A DNA stretch of 64,000 nt, from contig OU452198.1 of the NCBI GenBank assembly GCA_911728435.2, forward strand, positions 3,596,001 to 3,660,000. The letters run 5' to 3'. This stretch comes from Apoderus coryli (taxonomy: Eukaryota; Arthropoda; Insecta; Coleoptera; Attelabidae). The notes beneath the pieces were generated by a model. It was not told the DNA's origin, did no database searches, and saw nothing but the letters and a program-made list of their open reading frames with translations. The first letter of the stretch is position 1. Each line of letters starts with the position of its first letter. The translations under genes were made by a program, and so were the position numbers. Positions 43,952 through 56,600 of this stretch are shown piece after piece.

Positions 43952-45150
43952 TTATAAAACAATTAGTAACATGCACAAAGGGCGGATTAAAACTTTTACA
44001 TGACATCTGGCGATGTCATTAACGAAAATATTAAAAAACAGTGGTCCCAAGTGTGATCCCTGGGGGACGCCAGATGATACTTTTTTCTCAGTAGAAACAA
44101 AGCCCTTGACCTTAACGTATTGAATTCTGTTATCAAGGTAGCTACTCATCCATTCGAGCATGCGTCCGCCGATGCCAACTTTATCAATAAGATTTTATGA
44201 TTTACACGATCGAAGGCTTTGGAGAAATCGGTATACACTGAATGTACCTCCGATCCACTCTCTAGAGCATCAATAATAAAGTTGGTGTATTTTAACAGAT
44301 TTAGCTCAGCTGACTTTCGTGGCAAAAATCCGTACTGCTGATCAATGATAGTACTGCCAAGGAGAGGTTGAAGATAATTTATTACAAGTTTCTCGAATAC
44401 CTTGGGAATAATGCTGATTATACTGATAGGTCTATAAATCTTAATATTATGCCTGTCTCCAGACTTGTGTATAGGGGTAATGAAGCTGGACTTCCAGATC
44501 TCAGGAAAACAACCAGTGTTTAACGACATGTTAAAAATAGCATGCAAAGGTCTTGCCAGAACAAAACTGCAATAATGCTTTAATAATTTCGGAGGTAACC
44601 CATCTGGCCCAGGGCCCTTATTCGCGTCCAGAGTAGAAAGTTGTTGGTATATCTCTGATATTGAAATCTTTAGACAGTTATAGTTAATATCATTAACACT
44701 AAGACGCTCAGCAACATTGACGTCATTAGCTGTATAAACCGAAGAGAAATGCCTAGCAAAGAGATCAGCAGCGGACTGTTCGGAAGTAGCGTCAAGAAAC
44801 AACTCGGAAGGGAAGTCGATATTTCTACGCGTGGAGTTCACAAAAGACCAAAAAGATCTTATATCACCGTGAATCTGGTCTTCAACAGAAAGAATAAAGT
44901 TTGTATAGCATTCTCGCGATAAGGTTTTCCATAATGTACGTAACCTAACAAATTCGTGGTAATGGTGCTGTGATCCAGAACTTTTATACAATTTGTGTGC
45001 ATGCTTTTTATGGAATACACAACTTTTCAAATATGGGCTGAACCATCGTGGAAATCTTCTATTTGAAAGTCTCTTAAGTGGTACATAGAGTTCAATTGCA
45101 TTGTATAAAATTGAGTAGAATTTATTTAATATGGATTCCATTGATTTACC
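43952..45150 (-). mobile_element. Jockey-like LINE reverse transcriptase fragment
   Basis: A 331-codon frame (45141-44146) and a second frame (44161-43952) together give the linker and RT: FVNSTRRNIDFPSE, LDANKGPGPDGLPPKLLKHY, GCFPEIWKSSFITPIHKSGD, YRPISIISIIPKVFEK, QYGFLPRKS, VYTDFSKAFDRVNHKIL, then after a frameshift SSGVPQGSHLGPLFFNIFVND. The element stops just before the YADD catalytic box and lacks the endonuclease. Dead on arrival, lying between SLC35F6 and RBM26. Confidence 0.88.
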
Positions 45151-46289
45151 CTCAAATAACGATATTTAGAATTCTTATTATTAATAAATGTAAACACGTT
45201 CCTGAGAGCCGGGGCGGATTTAACAAAAATTCCCTATGAACTTAAACCATATGCGTGTCCATCAATTTTTCCAAACGTGCCTAAATATTTGTCAAAAACA
45301 GTCGAACAACGAAAATGTGAACAATTCATAAAGGCTGATTTAATTCAAATTTTAGAATATTTCTTTCAAATTTACGATTACAAATAATATTTTCGTTACG
45401 ACCGCTCACCGGCAGCGTATGTACAGTAGACTAATTTAGTAATCATGTTGCGGTGTCCCATTATCCGTTCATGGCTTATCTAAAGAAGGCTGTGACAAAA
45501 CCGAACTCGCAGGGAACATGCCGTTAAGTAGACTTTCTCAGTGAAATCAAACGCCAAACAAAGGTGAATTTTGTCAATTTTACGTGATGGCGTTTTGCAG
45601 ACATCAGTGAAGTATTATTGTTGTGCCTAGTCTTTTGAAGAAGATTCACTTCATAAGATTGGGGGTTTCGATAGTTAACGTAACCATACTCACCGTTAAA
45701 TATATTTCACACATACCTTTACCTGACCTTACCCAACCTTTTACCTTTCTAAAGTTGGTCAATGAATTCTTTTTTTTGAAAAATCAAATTTTATATTTTT
45801 TTTTTGGTGCCCATAAAATTCTCATTTTTGTAAATATAATAAAATATACATATATTTGTAACAATTATCTGTACTTTTTTTTTTTATTTCTTTTTTTTTA
45901 GTTGATTCATATTTTATTAATTTTAATCTCTTTTATCTTTTAAAATTATCTTTTTTTTTAAGGGCACCATCTTACATTACATTTTTTCCTTATTCAAATA
46001 TTCTTTTTGAATAATAATAATAATAATGTTTACAACAAAACCAATTTATACAATCATAATTACCAAAAATCAAATGAAACCCAGAACCTCTCAAAATTAA
46101 CAATTTCAAATTGAAGACTTCTAAAATATTGACAGATATTCTTGATGCGCATATTTTAAGATAAAATGAGACATTCCATCACGACGGGAAGCAGGCCAAC
46201 CGATAGAAAATAGACATCATGTCAATCACTAGTTTTCAAAAAACCTGAATGATGCTATTATATCTGGTTGGAACCTGACTTCACTCCTG
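45151..46289. other. intergenic stretch with poly-T runs
   Basis: No conserved gene. 45750-45960 contains several long T-runs and low-complexity AT sequence. AATAATAATAATAATG occurs at 46011. Confidence 0.4.
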
Positions 46290-46720
46290 CTCCAGACAGG
46301 ATATCATCATCAGTTTTCCTCCAAAGATGCAGAAATGCTTTAGCTCCGGAAGTGCTCCAATGGTGATACCGATTTACAAAAAGAGAGACAAGCACAGTGC
46401 TGAAATTTTTTGCTTGTGCAAATATATGAAGAAGAAAGACGAAACAATTTTTGCTCCAGTCAAATGTTATTCCGTCGAGACCATCTGGAATGGATTGGAG
46501 CATATCTTATAGGGCGAAAATTTGTAGTGGGGTACCGCAGGGTGCAGTTGGGGACCATGATATAAAAAAGAATGCAAGTTGCTTTACTGATGACACTAAA
46601 CTGTTTTGTGATCCATTGAAATATGCTGACGTGATGTTGTTCTTCAACGTTAATTTGGCTGAGTCGTACATCTAGGACCAAATAAACCTGAGATTTCTTA
46701 CACTCTCCGTGGACATACAT
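46290..46720 (+). mobile_element. decayed CR1-like LINE RT fragment
   Basis: APMVIPIYKKRDKHSAEIF, then CSGVPQGAVG, then FTDDTKLFCDPLKYADV follow the order of RT motifs 1, B and C seen intact at 55740-56900, but in broken frames and shortened. Confidence 0.6.
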
Positions 46721-46729
46721 TGAAAACAA

Positions 46730-47616
46730 CGTGACATCACCAGTTAGTTGAAGTGGTCAGGTAAGACAATATAATGTGGCCAAAGGGATTTTAAATCAAG
46801 GTCACACAAAGTGACAAAGAACAACAACAAGAAAACTGCCAAACAATAACCAAATATGGTTGATTTAGGGCTCCAAATAGACAATTAACAGAGTTAATTT
46901 CAACTCAAACTATTATTTATGTCTGTTCTAAATTTGCAATCAAATAAACGTCCATAACACTAATAATAGTGTGGATAATTCCTATAAAAGTCATCAAATG
47001 ATTTTTGGCTTACAAAAGCAGCGAGCATTAATAATACAAGGTGCAATGATACATACAACTAATATATTTATATTTAAATTATTGCGTAAATCAAGATCAG
47101 CAAAATATTGGAGAAAAAAAAACATTGAATGGATAAATGGTAAAAAGCTGAAGCCTCAATTGCATTTTTTAGTGCTACGATTTCAAATCATACAGTGTAT
47201 TCTCACGCTGTATAATAATTAATTGAGCTGCAATTGACACCACAAAAACTGACTTTCAAAAGTCCAGGAATAATAATTAACAAATGTTACCGAGTACTTC
47301 CCTAGCTTTAAAAAATTATGACTCAGGATTTAAGAGAAATCGTAAAAAGTATTGGAGTCATAGAGAACTATGACACAGTCGTGTCCGATAAATACACTCC
47401 TGGGACTTTTAAAAGCCATATCAAACCATAAAAGGAAAATGATATGAGAATTAGAAATTTTCTGTACAATATTCACTATGATGATAACATACATGGCATG
47501 TGTATAGATTAGAACACAAATGAAAACTTTAGTAGATTCCTTATTATTTAAGTATAGTAATAATCGATAATGATAAAAATAAATCTACTACTACTACTAC
47601 TAAAAACAGCCAAAAA
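46730..47616. other. stretch downstream of RBM26/27 (3' side)
   Basis: No separate gene is recognised. It includes the expected 3' UTR of the minus-strand RBM26/27 gene. A (CTA)6 microsatellite lies at 47584-47602 just past its stop codon. Confidence 0.4.
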
Positions 47617-50600
47617 CTATCGCCTCCATGAACGATCCTCTTCGTCCTCATCTTCGTCATCTTGCAGAAGAGCTTCTTCCGATATTTCAGGTCCCAACTT
47701 TCAACAGAAAAATACGTTTCAATTATTTTGTCTTCAATCTTTACAGTCTAAAGTACGATTTATAAACTGATCCTTTTTCGCTAAAGTTCAAAATTCAGGT
47801 GTGTCCCGAGACAAGTATATTTTGATGAATTAAAATAAAAAGGATCTTTATTTTTAAAACATACAATTTAGGAATCTACTTCTTAAAAATGCCATTTAAG
47901 TGCAATCCAGCACGCTCATACGGCACTCAATTTATATCATCTCTAGTGTTAATTTTTTTATGGTTATCTTCAGTCTCCACTGAAGAGCAAAACAAGAAAA
48001 TAGATTAAATATGACGTGATTCTAATCTCAGCACATGTGGTTTGATATTTAAATAGTAGTATTGTAAAGTCGTTTAACTTGAAGACCTTTATAGGGCATT
48101 GTTAGAAGATTTCAAATTTCCACGAAACTTTTAATGATCATCGCTCTATGCGTCACTAACAAAAACAAACATGTTTCGAAGCCTCAGGCGTTTTGTTTAA
48201 GATGAAGTATAAATATTCGTTTATAGTTTATATCCAACGGTGCTTTCTTGGTGCAATCTACACATTGCAATTTGGCTTTTCTCCAATATTATGAATAATC
48301 ACTGATGACGAAGCCTGGGGCTTCGAAATGTGTTTGGTTTTGTTAGTGACGCATAGAGCGATTATTAAAACTTAGGTATTTCATGAGGATTTGATTTTCA
48401 TTTCACATTTCTTTAAAGTTTGGTTGTGAAGTAAGAAGTCTGGTACACTTCTTCTTCTAATTATATGGCCTTAACTTCTAGGTTATTCGGACAGAGTAAG
48501 TTGGAACACATTTCGGCAAAATGATACAGGATGTTTCTATGCCTTGTTATGATTATGCATATGAGTTGCAGTACTTTACCATACCAGTTTTTCTATCCCA
48601 ATTATCCAAAGATGAGACCTCTGCTATAGAATTTAGAAGATATGTGGCAGAACATTGGGAAAATCACGTAGAAATTTTTACTGACGGGTCTAAAAAAGAA
48701 CGCAACCAAGTGGGGATAGGGATTTTTTGCCCTCAGAGAAATATCTCCATAGCAGAAAGAGTTCCGGATTATTTTTCAATATGTACAGCTGAAATTATTG
48801 CTATTAAAAGAACAGTAGAAATGTGTTGTTCTGAACCTGGAAAATATATTATATTCTCCGACTCGAGAGCTGCTCTTATGAAACTGAAAAAAATAGGATT
48901 ACATGGGAAAATGGACAGGATAACTTTGGAAACTAAAAAATTAATTGCTGAGAAAAGGGAAAACAGAATAATAATAACATTATCATGGGTTCCCTCTCAC
49001 TGTGGAATTAAAGGCAATGAGATTGCCGATCAATTGGCGAATAGAGGACGAGAAAAGCAAGAATTAACTGAGTATTTGATACCGTATATGGACCTCCTGG
49101 GAGTACTAAAGGACAGCGTTTGGGTTGGGTGGAGTGAAGAATGGAGGTCGGCTGGACGAACTAAGGGTGTGAACTATGTTGCTATGGTGGAGAAACCATA
49201 TAGAAGGGTATGGTTTAGAAGCTATAATAATAACAGAAACGATTTAGTTACACTGTGCCGTATGAGGAGTAATCATTGTTTATCGGGAAAACATTTGAAT
49301 AAGATTCATGTGAGGGATAGTGCGCTTTGTGAATGTGGTGAAGAAGAAACTTTACAACATATTTTTTTCGAATGTCCACAGTATGTTGCTCAAAGTAAAG
49401 AGTTGTATCAAGAACTTTCGGTTAGTGCTTCGGTGGCGCCACTTTGGTTGGGTTCTGTAGTGCATGAATTGCTTTCGCCTAGAGTAGTTCAATTCGTAGG
49501 TCGCTTTTTGATGGCATGTAATTTGAGACTTTAGAGTGGGTTTGTGCTTTTGGTGTGAAGGTAAAATTGGATCTTCTTATCTTTCAAGGTTTGTGGTGGT
49601 TTGGGACTCACCCCTTGTGTTATCCGAACGAGTATAAAGGTGTTCAATCACCCCTGGCCAAATAGCCCTGGTAGCAGCGGCCAATAAAGAAGAGCAAATA
49701 CATACATACTTAATTGAGGTTAAATTTTTGACATTGACACATACCTATTTGCCTTTTAAATAAGAATGTTAATAAATGGTCTTTTGGATGAAATTTTTAA
49801 AAAGAAATATAAAGGAGTGTGTTATTGGTCTTATCCCAATTATTAATATTTCTTCCATGCCAATGGCTAAGAGAAGAACATGTCGTATATAAATTTTCTT
49901 TGGAGACACCTTGTATATAAATGAAAACAGTAAACGCTAACGTTCAGTTTATACATCGAACTTTACCAAACTCAACCGAAAGATAACGTAATACCTAGTT
50001 TAGAGTTCACAACAAACCCGTTATAAAAATTTGAATTTCCTCAAAATATGACCTTAAAAACTGAATTCGAGTCTCTCGCTTTTCATACTTTACTTCGGGA
50101 GTCTAACACATAACAAAATATAAAGAACTCACCTCTTCATCACCCTCCAACAGCGATTGATCAATCAAATGTTCCTCTTCAGACTCAGAAAGTAGAACTG
50201 TCCTGGTAGACGATCCACCACTGCGTTGTGTCTGTAGACGAGCATTTGACCACGTTATTGACAAAGTACGATCCTAAAGAAACATCAAATAGATTAACAA
50301 TCACATTATCACTGCTATCAATAACGATAACCACTCTCAAAGTCGTTTGAGTTAGCATTTCATAAACTCAAAATATTACCTGAAAATGTTTCCCTTTCAA
50401 TAAAGCCGTCTCTGCATCTTTCCTTGTTTTATAGGACAACGTGATGCTGGGTAAGGACGAGTCTGTTGTATATTCTAGGACTTCTCCAAATTGCTATAAA
50501 AAAGAATGTGTTAAGATAAAAAGCTAAAGAGATGTGTCGAGTTTTTATTGGGCCTAAAAGTTTATTCTATATATAAAATTACTGTTGTACCTGAAAATGT

Positions 50601-53600
50601 TTTAAGACACTGTCCTGCTCATCAGTTTCATACCCAGACACCAACAGCCTAGTGGGACGGTGATCGACAGCATGCTTTTGGAATGTGCTACTAGCAGGCG
50701 CTGATAGCGGAGTAGTTACCGCTGATGATGGTTTATTAACCAATTTTAAATTGCTTTTTAATCCTAGAGAAAAACAAAATAAACAATTAACAAACAAAAG
50801 AATCAGTGGAGCAGTAGTCTTCATTTGTATAAGTATTCTTGTTTTGTTGAAATGATTTATCACTCGACCCCTACTGATATATGAAAATTTAGTGCTTGTG
50901 TACACCCCTATCACAGGGCTAAAGCGATTTCAACAAAAGAGACTTACGAGATTGATCCAACAAATTATTTTTGCTCAACAAATGTCGGCTGACAATAGGT
51001 GTGTAACGGGCCCGGCCTCTGCCACGACCTCTCCCTGTTGGAGTACCATATTTAGCACGCAACTCAATCAGTTTCTTTTGCAACTCAGTCGTGTCAGCAC
51101 CTTCCTGTTGTTTCGCAATCAAATCCAATTCAGTGTCCAACAATTCTGTGAAAAGAAACACATCGTCGTATCGTACTAAAATCACTATTTTATTTCCTAC
51201 CTTTCTGAGCCTCTTCTTTGGTTTTCTTTTGTGAGGTCGCTTTGACAGCTAACGCAGCCTGTTCAAGATCCTTTTTGATACCTTCAATCACCTCCTGTGT
51301 TTTCTTGATAGTCTCCTTAATCACGTCGCGTTGAGGTCCTGCCGGCACTATAGTAAAAGTATGTTATTAGTATATTATTCCGAAATTCAACTTCACAATT
51401 CTGACTTACATTTTTCCATTTTTTCTATCAGAACCTTCTGTTGCAACAACTGTTTATCAAGCAACTCCTGCTTTCGTTTCCTTAAATCGCTTTGCATTTT
51501 TAACACTTCTTTCCGTTGTTCGTCCTGGTTTTTCTTCACTTTAACCTACACCCAGAATTAATTTTAAAGGATTTAATTAAATATTTATTTAAACACCCTT
51601 ACCTGTGCCGCTAGTAAATCTTGATTCTTCTTCACTGCAGCTGTCGCCTGCGCCTTACTTTCCTCCTTATTCAGCTCCTTCACCTCACTATCCTCTTTGC
51701 CAGCCGCCTTTTGCAATAATTGTTTGTCATCTGTACTGTTGTTGTTATTGTTGGCATTGTTCTCATCAGTGGTGGCCTTGGCCTGCACTAAATTCAAAAC
51801 TTTATTAGTATTTGGAGCAACTCCGCCACCCAGTCGATCTTTGACTGATGCACGATGCGCCACTTGAGGTGGTTGTGCATGCGCTGTGGTCGTGTTGCCG
51901 GTGGTGGTGTTGTTGTTGTTGTTTTCGGCCTTTGGGCCTGGAAACAGAAATGGCGCAGTTCTTTTTAGTATTTAATATAAACTAGAAACAAATATTTCCC
52001 ATGAAGAAACCACCACCAATACGCCAAAAGACTTTAACCATGCAAACATAAACAGAAATTGCTCGTATAGAAGGTCAAGGTCTTCATTCACCAAATAAGC
52101 CCATGAGTTCACAACTTCGCAAGGGGAAGTTCGACAGAACTAGATCCAACATACGACCGTTCCCATTCAGTATACTGTTGTATTGTGTCAAATTATGTTA
52201 AGAAATTGAAGTCTCATCATCTCTTCATACACGCGTGCGGATTACGTGTTACGTTCAATCAACTTAGATCCGAGTGCAGGCGGTTGTCTCGTGAATGTCG
52301 TGTCCTATAATCACGATGCCTTTTGGAGATTTCTGAATTCGAGGAGAGATTCCTCTGGGGATCTAAGTTGTGACACATGGCAGAAGGGAGCATACTTGTT
52401 TGCCACTGATTTCCAATCAATTTATAGCGATGGTCAATTGGATATATCTGGCGATTTCCGCCATGGGGACTCCTCCCGCATTTCTACGTTCGCGTCTCCG
52501 CTGTTGATGTGTGTGGTGAGCTTGATTCCTTACAATTGAGAAGGTCTGCCGGTCGAGACGGTATTCCCCTGTTGTTACTGAGCGTGATTAGTTTTAACAG
52601 TTCGCTCGCCTGGGATTGCTTCCCCTGTTGTGGAAGAGTAGTTTCATTACTCCAATCTTCAAGTCCTCCAATCCCTCAGGTTCTTTAGCCAGGACACACG
52701 GCGTCTTCCAATGTTCCGCTTTCCACTAATCTTTCCCTGGACTATTAGTTGGAGAAATGTGTATTTCTGTCCTCTCATTATATGACCCAGGTATTGAAGC
52801 TTTTTTTTTTCATGTGTTAATAATTTCGCCCTCCTCCATCCGGTTCAGCCAGGGAATACGCCACATTCTACGGTAACACCACATTTTTTCTTGAGGGTCC
52901 ATGCTTCACCCCATACAAGCGCCAAATTATGCCTAGGGTAACTTCATTCCTAGGGCATGTTGTTTAGCCAATCAATGCACAGGCCGGGATCCGACTGGTG
53001 AGTTCCTGGGGCACTTGATGCGGGCCTCCCGAGGAGAAGGCGGCGGCTTTTCATAAACGATTTTCACAATTGCTTTGCGATCAGTATTAGGCATTGGTTT
53101 GGGCTTGGGATTTTGTAATGATATACTTGTAATTAGTAATTAATCAGTTTAGTTAGATACCTAAGTGATTGTGTTTTATTTTCGTATTGGAATAATGGAC
53201 TTTGTTGTAGTAAAATTGTTTATGACGGAAAGTCGCGCGCTGCCGAGATTACTTGAGTTACAATAGTGAGTATCGAAAACACCAACGCTACAAATGTTAG
53301 CGCCGTATATATCAGTGATCAAAGTACTCACAAACTTCAATAAAATTGGTCTATACCAGTATCTGGCGAGAAATATACCGGGTAGTCCATTAAGGGTGGA
53401 CAGGAAGCATATCTCAGGAAATAATATTCGTAGGACAATGGGAAAAAAATTCTTTTAGGGAAATTGACAATGGCAAATCGCTGGAAATAGTTTTTTAGTT
53501 CCTAACTATACCGCTAGGGGGCGTAATAGACACAGTAGTGCGAAAAATGCATTTTTATTGAAAATTTCGCAATATAAGCTAGAAAAACAATACTACCACA

Positions 53601-56600
53601 GTAATGCTACTGAGATTCGGCATATTTTTGGTGTATCACTTTTTATTGTGCGGCTTGAAATAAAGGCAGCAGGGAAGGACGAAATTTTACCTATGATAAT
53701 GTCTATAACTTTGGTTTGGCTTAACCGAATTTATCAATCTAATTTTTGTTTAAGAACTCAAGCCTTGCTGATGAAGAAAAAAAAGATTTCAAATCATAAT
53801 TGTTTTTTGGGGCTCCGCTAGATGGCGATATTTGCATCGCCTAAGGTTTTTTTGATTTTTCTTTAAAACCTTAAATGGAATGATACAAATATTTTATTAA
53901 AAATGAAAAGTAAATTGAATTTGCAACAAAAAAGTCCAAAACCACACAGGAAAATCTTTATTCGTTTGAGAGTTATGGCCAAAAGAATGTTGTTCACCAA
54001 AATTCGTTGAAAACCATGTATCTTTAATTTTCCGTGATCAAGAATGCCATGGGAAATAAAGAAATAGGTTTAAAATTTATTAAACTGATAGTTTAACAAA
54101 TAAAAATAATGAAAGATCCATTAAAATTACCAAAATGCAGAGCTTTCATAAAATTTGTTAAAAGAGGTAGATCTAGATACCAATGAACCAAAATTGGGAA
54201 GTTTCCATGCATGGAGACAAATAAATAAACGCGAATATGCTGCTAAATACCCTGACTACGATTCCACACCACACGTTTAGACTCCATCTACTTTGATGGT
54301 CAACTTCCGGCATACGATGAGGATTTGTTTGTGACCAATAATGCGTATTGTGTAAATTATCATAGGTAAAATTTCGTCCTTCCCTGTTGCCTTTATTTCA
54401 AGCCTTACAATAAAAAGTAATACACCAAAAAGATGCCGATTCTCAGTAGCATTACCGTGGTAGTATTGTTTTTCCAAGTTATATTGCGAAATTTTCAATA
54501 AAAATGCATTTTTACGCATTACTGTATCTATTACGCCCCCTAGCGGTATAGTTAGGAACTAAAAAACTATTTCCAGCGATTTCCCATGGTGAATTTCCCT
54601 AAAAGAATTTTTTTCCCATTGTCCTACGACTATTATTTCCTGAGATATGCTACCTGTCCACCCTTAATGTACATACATACCCGGTACATAAAAACAACAA
54701 AAAGGGAATTACTTGCAGTAACTTTGCATCAAATAAGATCAATCGCAGCTGCAAAACTCCAAAATATTCCCGGAAGTGACCGGTAATGACTGCAAGTCCA
54801 ATAACTAAAGCCAGCAGAAGATTATTCACCCTATAATACTGAATACGTATAACAAAATTAAAAACTTCACTTACCATCCGGATTATGCCAAAACACTTTA
54901 ATAAACCGATTATTCAGCACAGCTTCTGTACTCCTATACGCAGCATTCGCCTCAGCATGCGAACTAAACGTTATCAACGCCGCCTCGTTATCACCTTCAA
55001 ACTGCACCTGGATATTCACGATTTTCCCAAATTTCGCAAAATGATTATTCAAATGGGTGATACTATTCAAACCAGTGGGGACTTTTTTCAATTCCAACGA
55101 ACAATTACCCGGCACCATCTTTGTTCTCGGTCCCAACCGATTGAAGTCAAACGGTTTCTTCTTAATGTTGTTGTACATGTTGTTGTGGTGATTGTTCTCC
55201 GTATCCATGCCGGGATAGCCCGGCGGTAAATGATGGGCATGATGGTGGTGGGGATGGTTCGTGTTAGTGTAGTTTGGATTGTAATTCTCAGACAGGGGAT
55301 GCTTATTATTGTCCATCACTGGTACTGGGATTAGCTCGCGTTGGAGATTCGGGGCTTGAGCAAATGCACCAAGACCGGGTAACTGAAATTAAAAAAATAC
55401 TGATAGACCATCGTCTTTCAAAGATTACGCAGAAATGAAGCGTGGATTTTGTTTAAATAAGTCCTGAGCTTTTTGAGAATCGTTCTCTTATCTCTTACTG
55501 CCGGAAGATCATCATCATCCTTCTCTGTATATACAGTGAGAATGAAATATCACACGGAACCCTGAAAGATGGGTGGTCGAAAGCAATAGTCATACCAATT
55601 TATAAGAAAGGGAACAAATACAATGCTGAAAATTATAGACCAATTAGTTTGACTTGTGCCCTCTGCAAATGCATGGACAAAATTATTACGAAGGCAATGA
55701 CTCAGCAGCAACGTTATTCCTAACCAACAACATGGATTTATGCCGCGAAGATCAGTGGAGTCAAATCTGCTGGAATGTCTTAACTTGTGGACCAAACAGA
55801 ACGATGATGGTCAGCCTACTGATGTGGTGTACCTGGACTTTGAGAAGGCATTTGATAAAGTGCCATCCGCTCGTCTGCTATTGAAGCTGGAACATTATGG
55901 TATTCGCGGAGAACTCCTGCGATGGATTGAGGGTTTCCTTAGAGGAAGAAGTTTCCAGGTTAGGGCGAATGGTTCGATTTCGCGTAGACTGCCGGTCCAC
56001 AGCGGGGTGCCTCATGGTTCGGTGTTAGGCCCGCTGTTGTTCCTGGTTTACATATCGGATCTGACGGGAAATATAAACGCAAATACAAGTTTATTTGCTG
56101 ATGACTCTATACTGTTTTGTGATCCGCTGCAGAGTGCTGAGGTGTTCCAGGCCGATCTCGACAGAGTGATGACTTGGTCATCAACTTGGTTGATGAGTTT
56201 GAATTTGGATAAATGTCCAGTCCTCTATTTGGGACCAAATAACCCCGAAATATCCTACACCCTTGGTGGACACGAATTAAGACCAACTCTCCAGCAAAAG
56301 GATCTCGGTGTGATTATTACCAATGATTTAAAATGGGAAATCCATGTCTCGGCGGTAGTGAAGAAGGCCAACAAATTGTGGTATTTGATCCAGAAAGCAT
56401 TTAGATCAAGGTCCAATGACATGGACAGGTCGTTTGTCAGGCCGGGCCTGGAATATGCCAATAGTGTATGGTCTCCTTATTTTGTTAAGGATATTGAGGC
56501 TTTGGAGAGAGTTCAGAGAAGATTTACCAAGCTTCCACAAGCGCTGTGCCACCTGCCATATGAAGATCGGCTAAGAGCTTTGAACTTAACAACGCTTCAA

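Noticed and set aside
44146..45141. A functional host reverse transcriptase or telomerase
   Set aside because: The motifs match Jockey-like LINEs, a frameshift follows motif A, and the catalytic YADD box is absent.
47570..47770. Plus-strand Ser-rich frame over the RBM26/27 last exon
   Set aside because: The Ser run is the antisense of the conserved acidic tail (DDEDEDEEDRSWRR).
51605..51808. Plus-strand open frame over RBM26/27 exon 8
   Set aside because: It is the complementary shadow of a well-supported coding exon.
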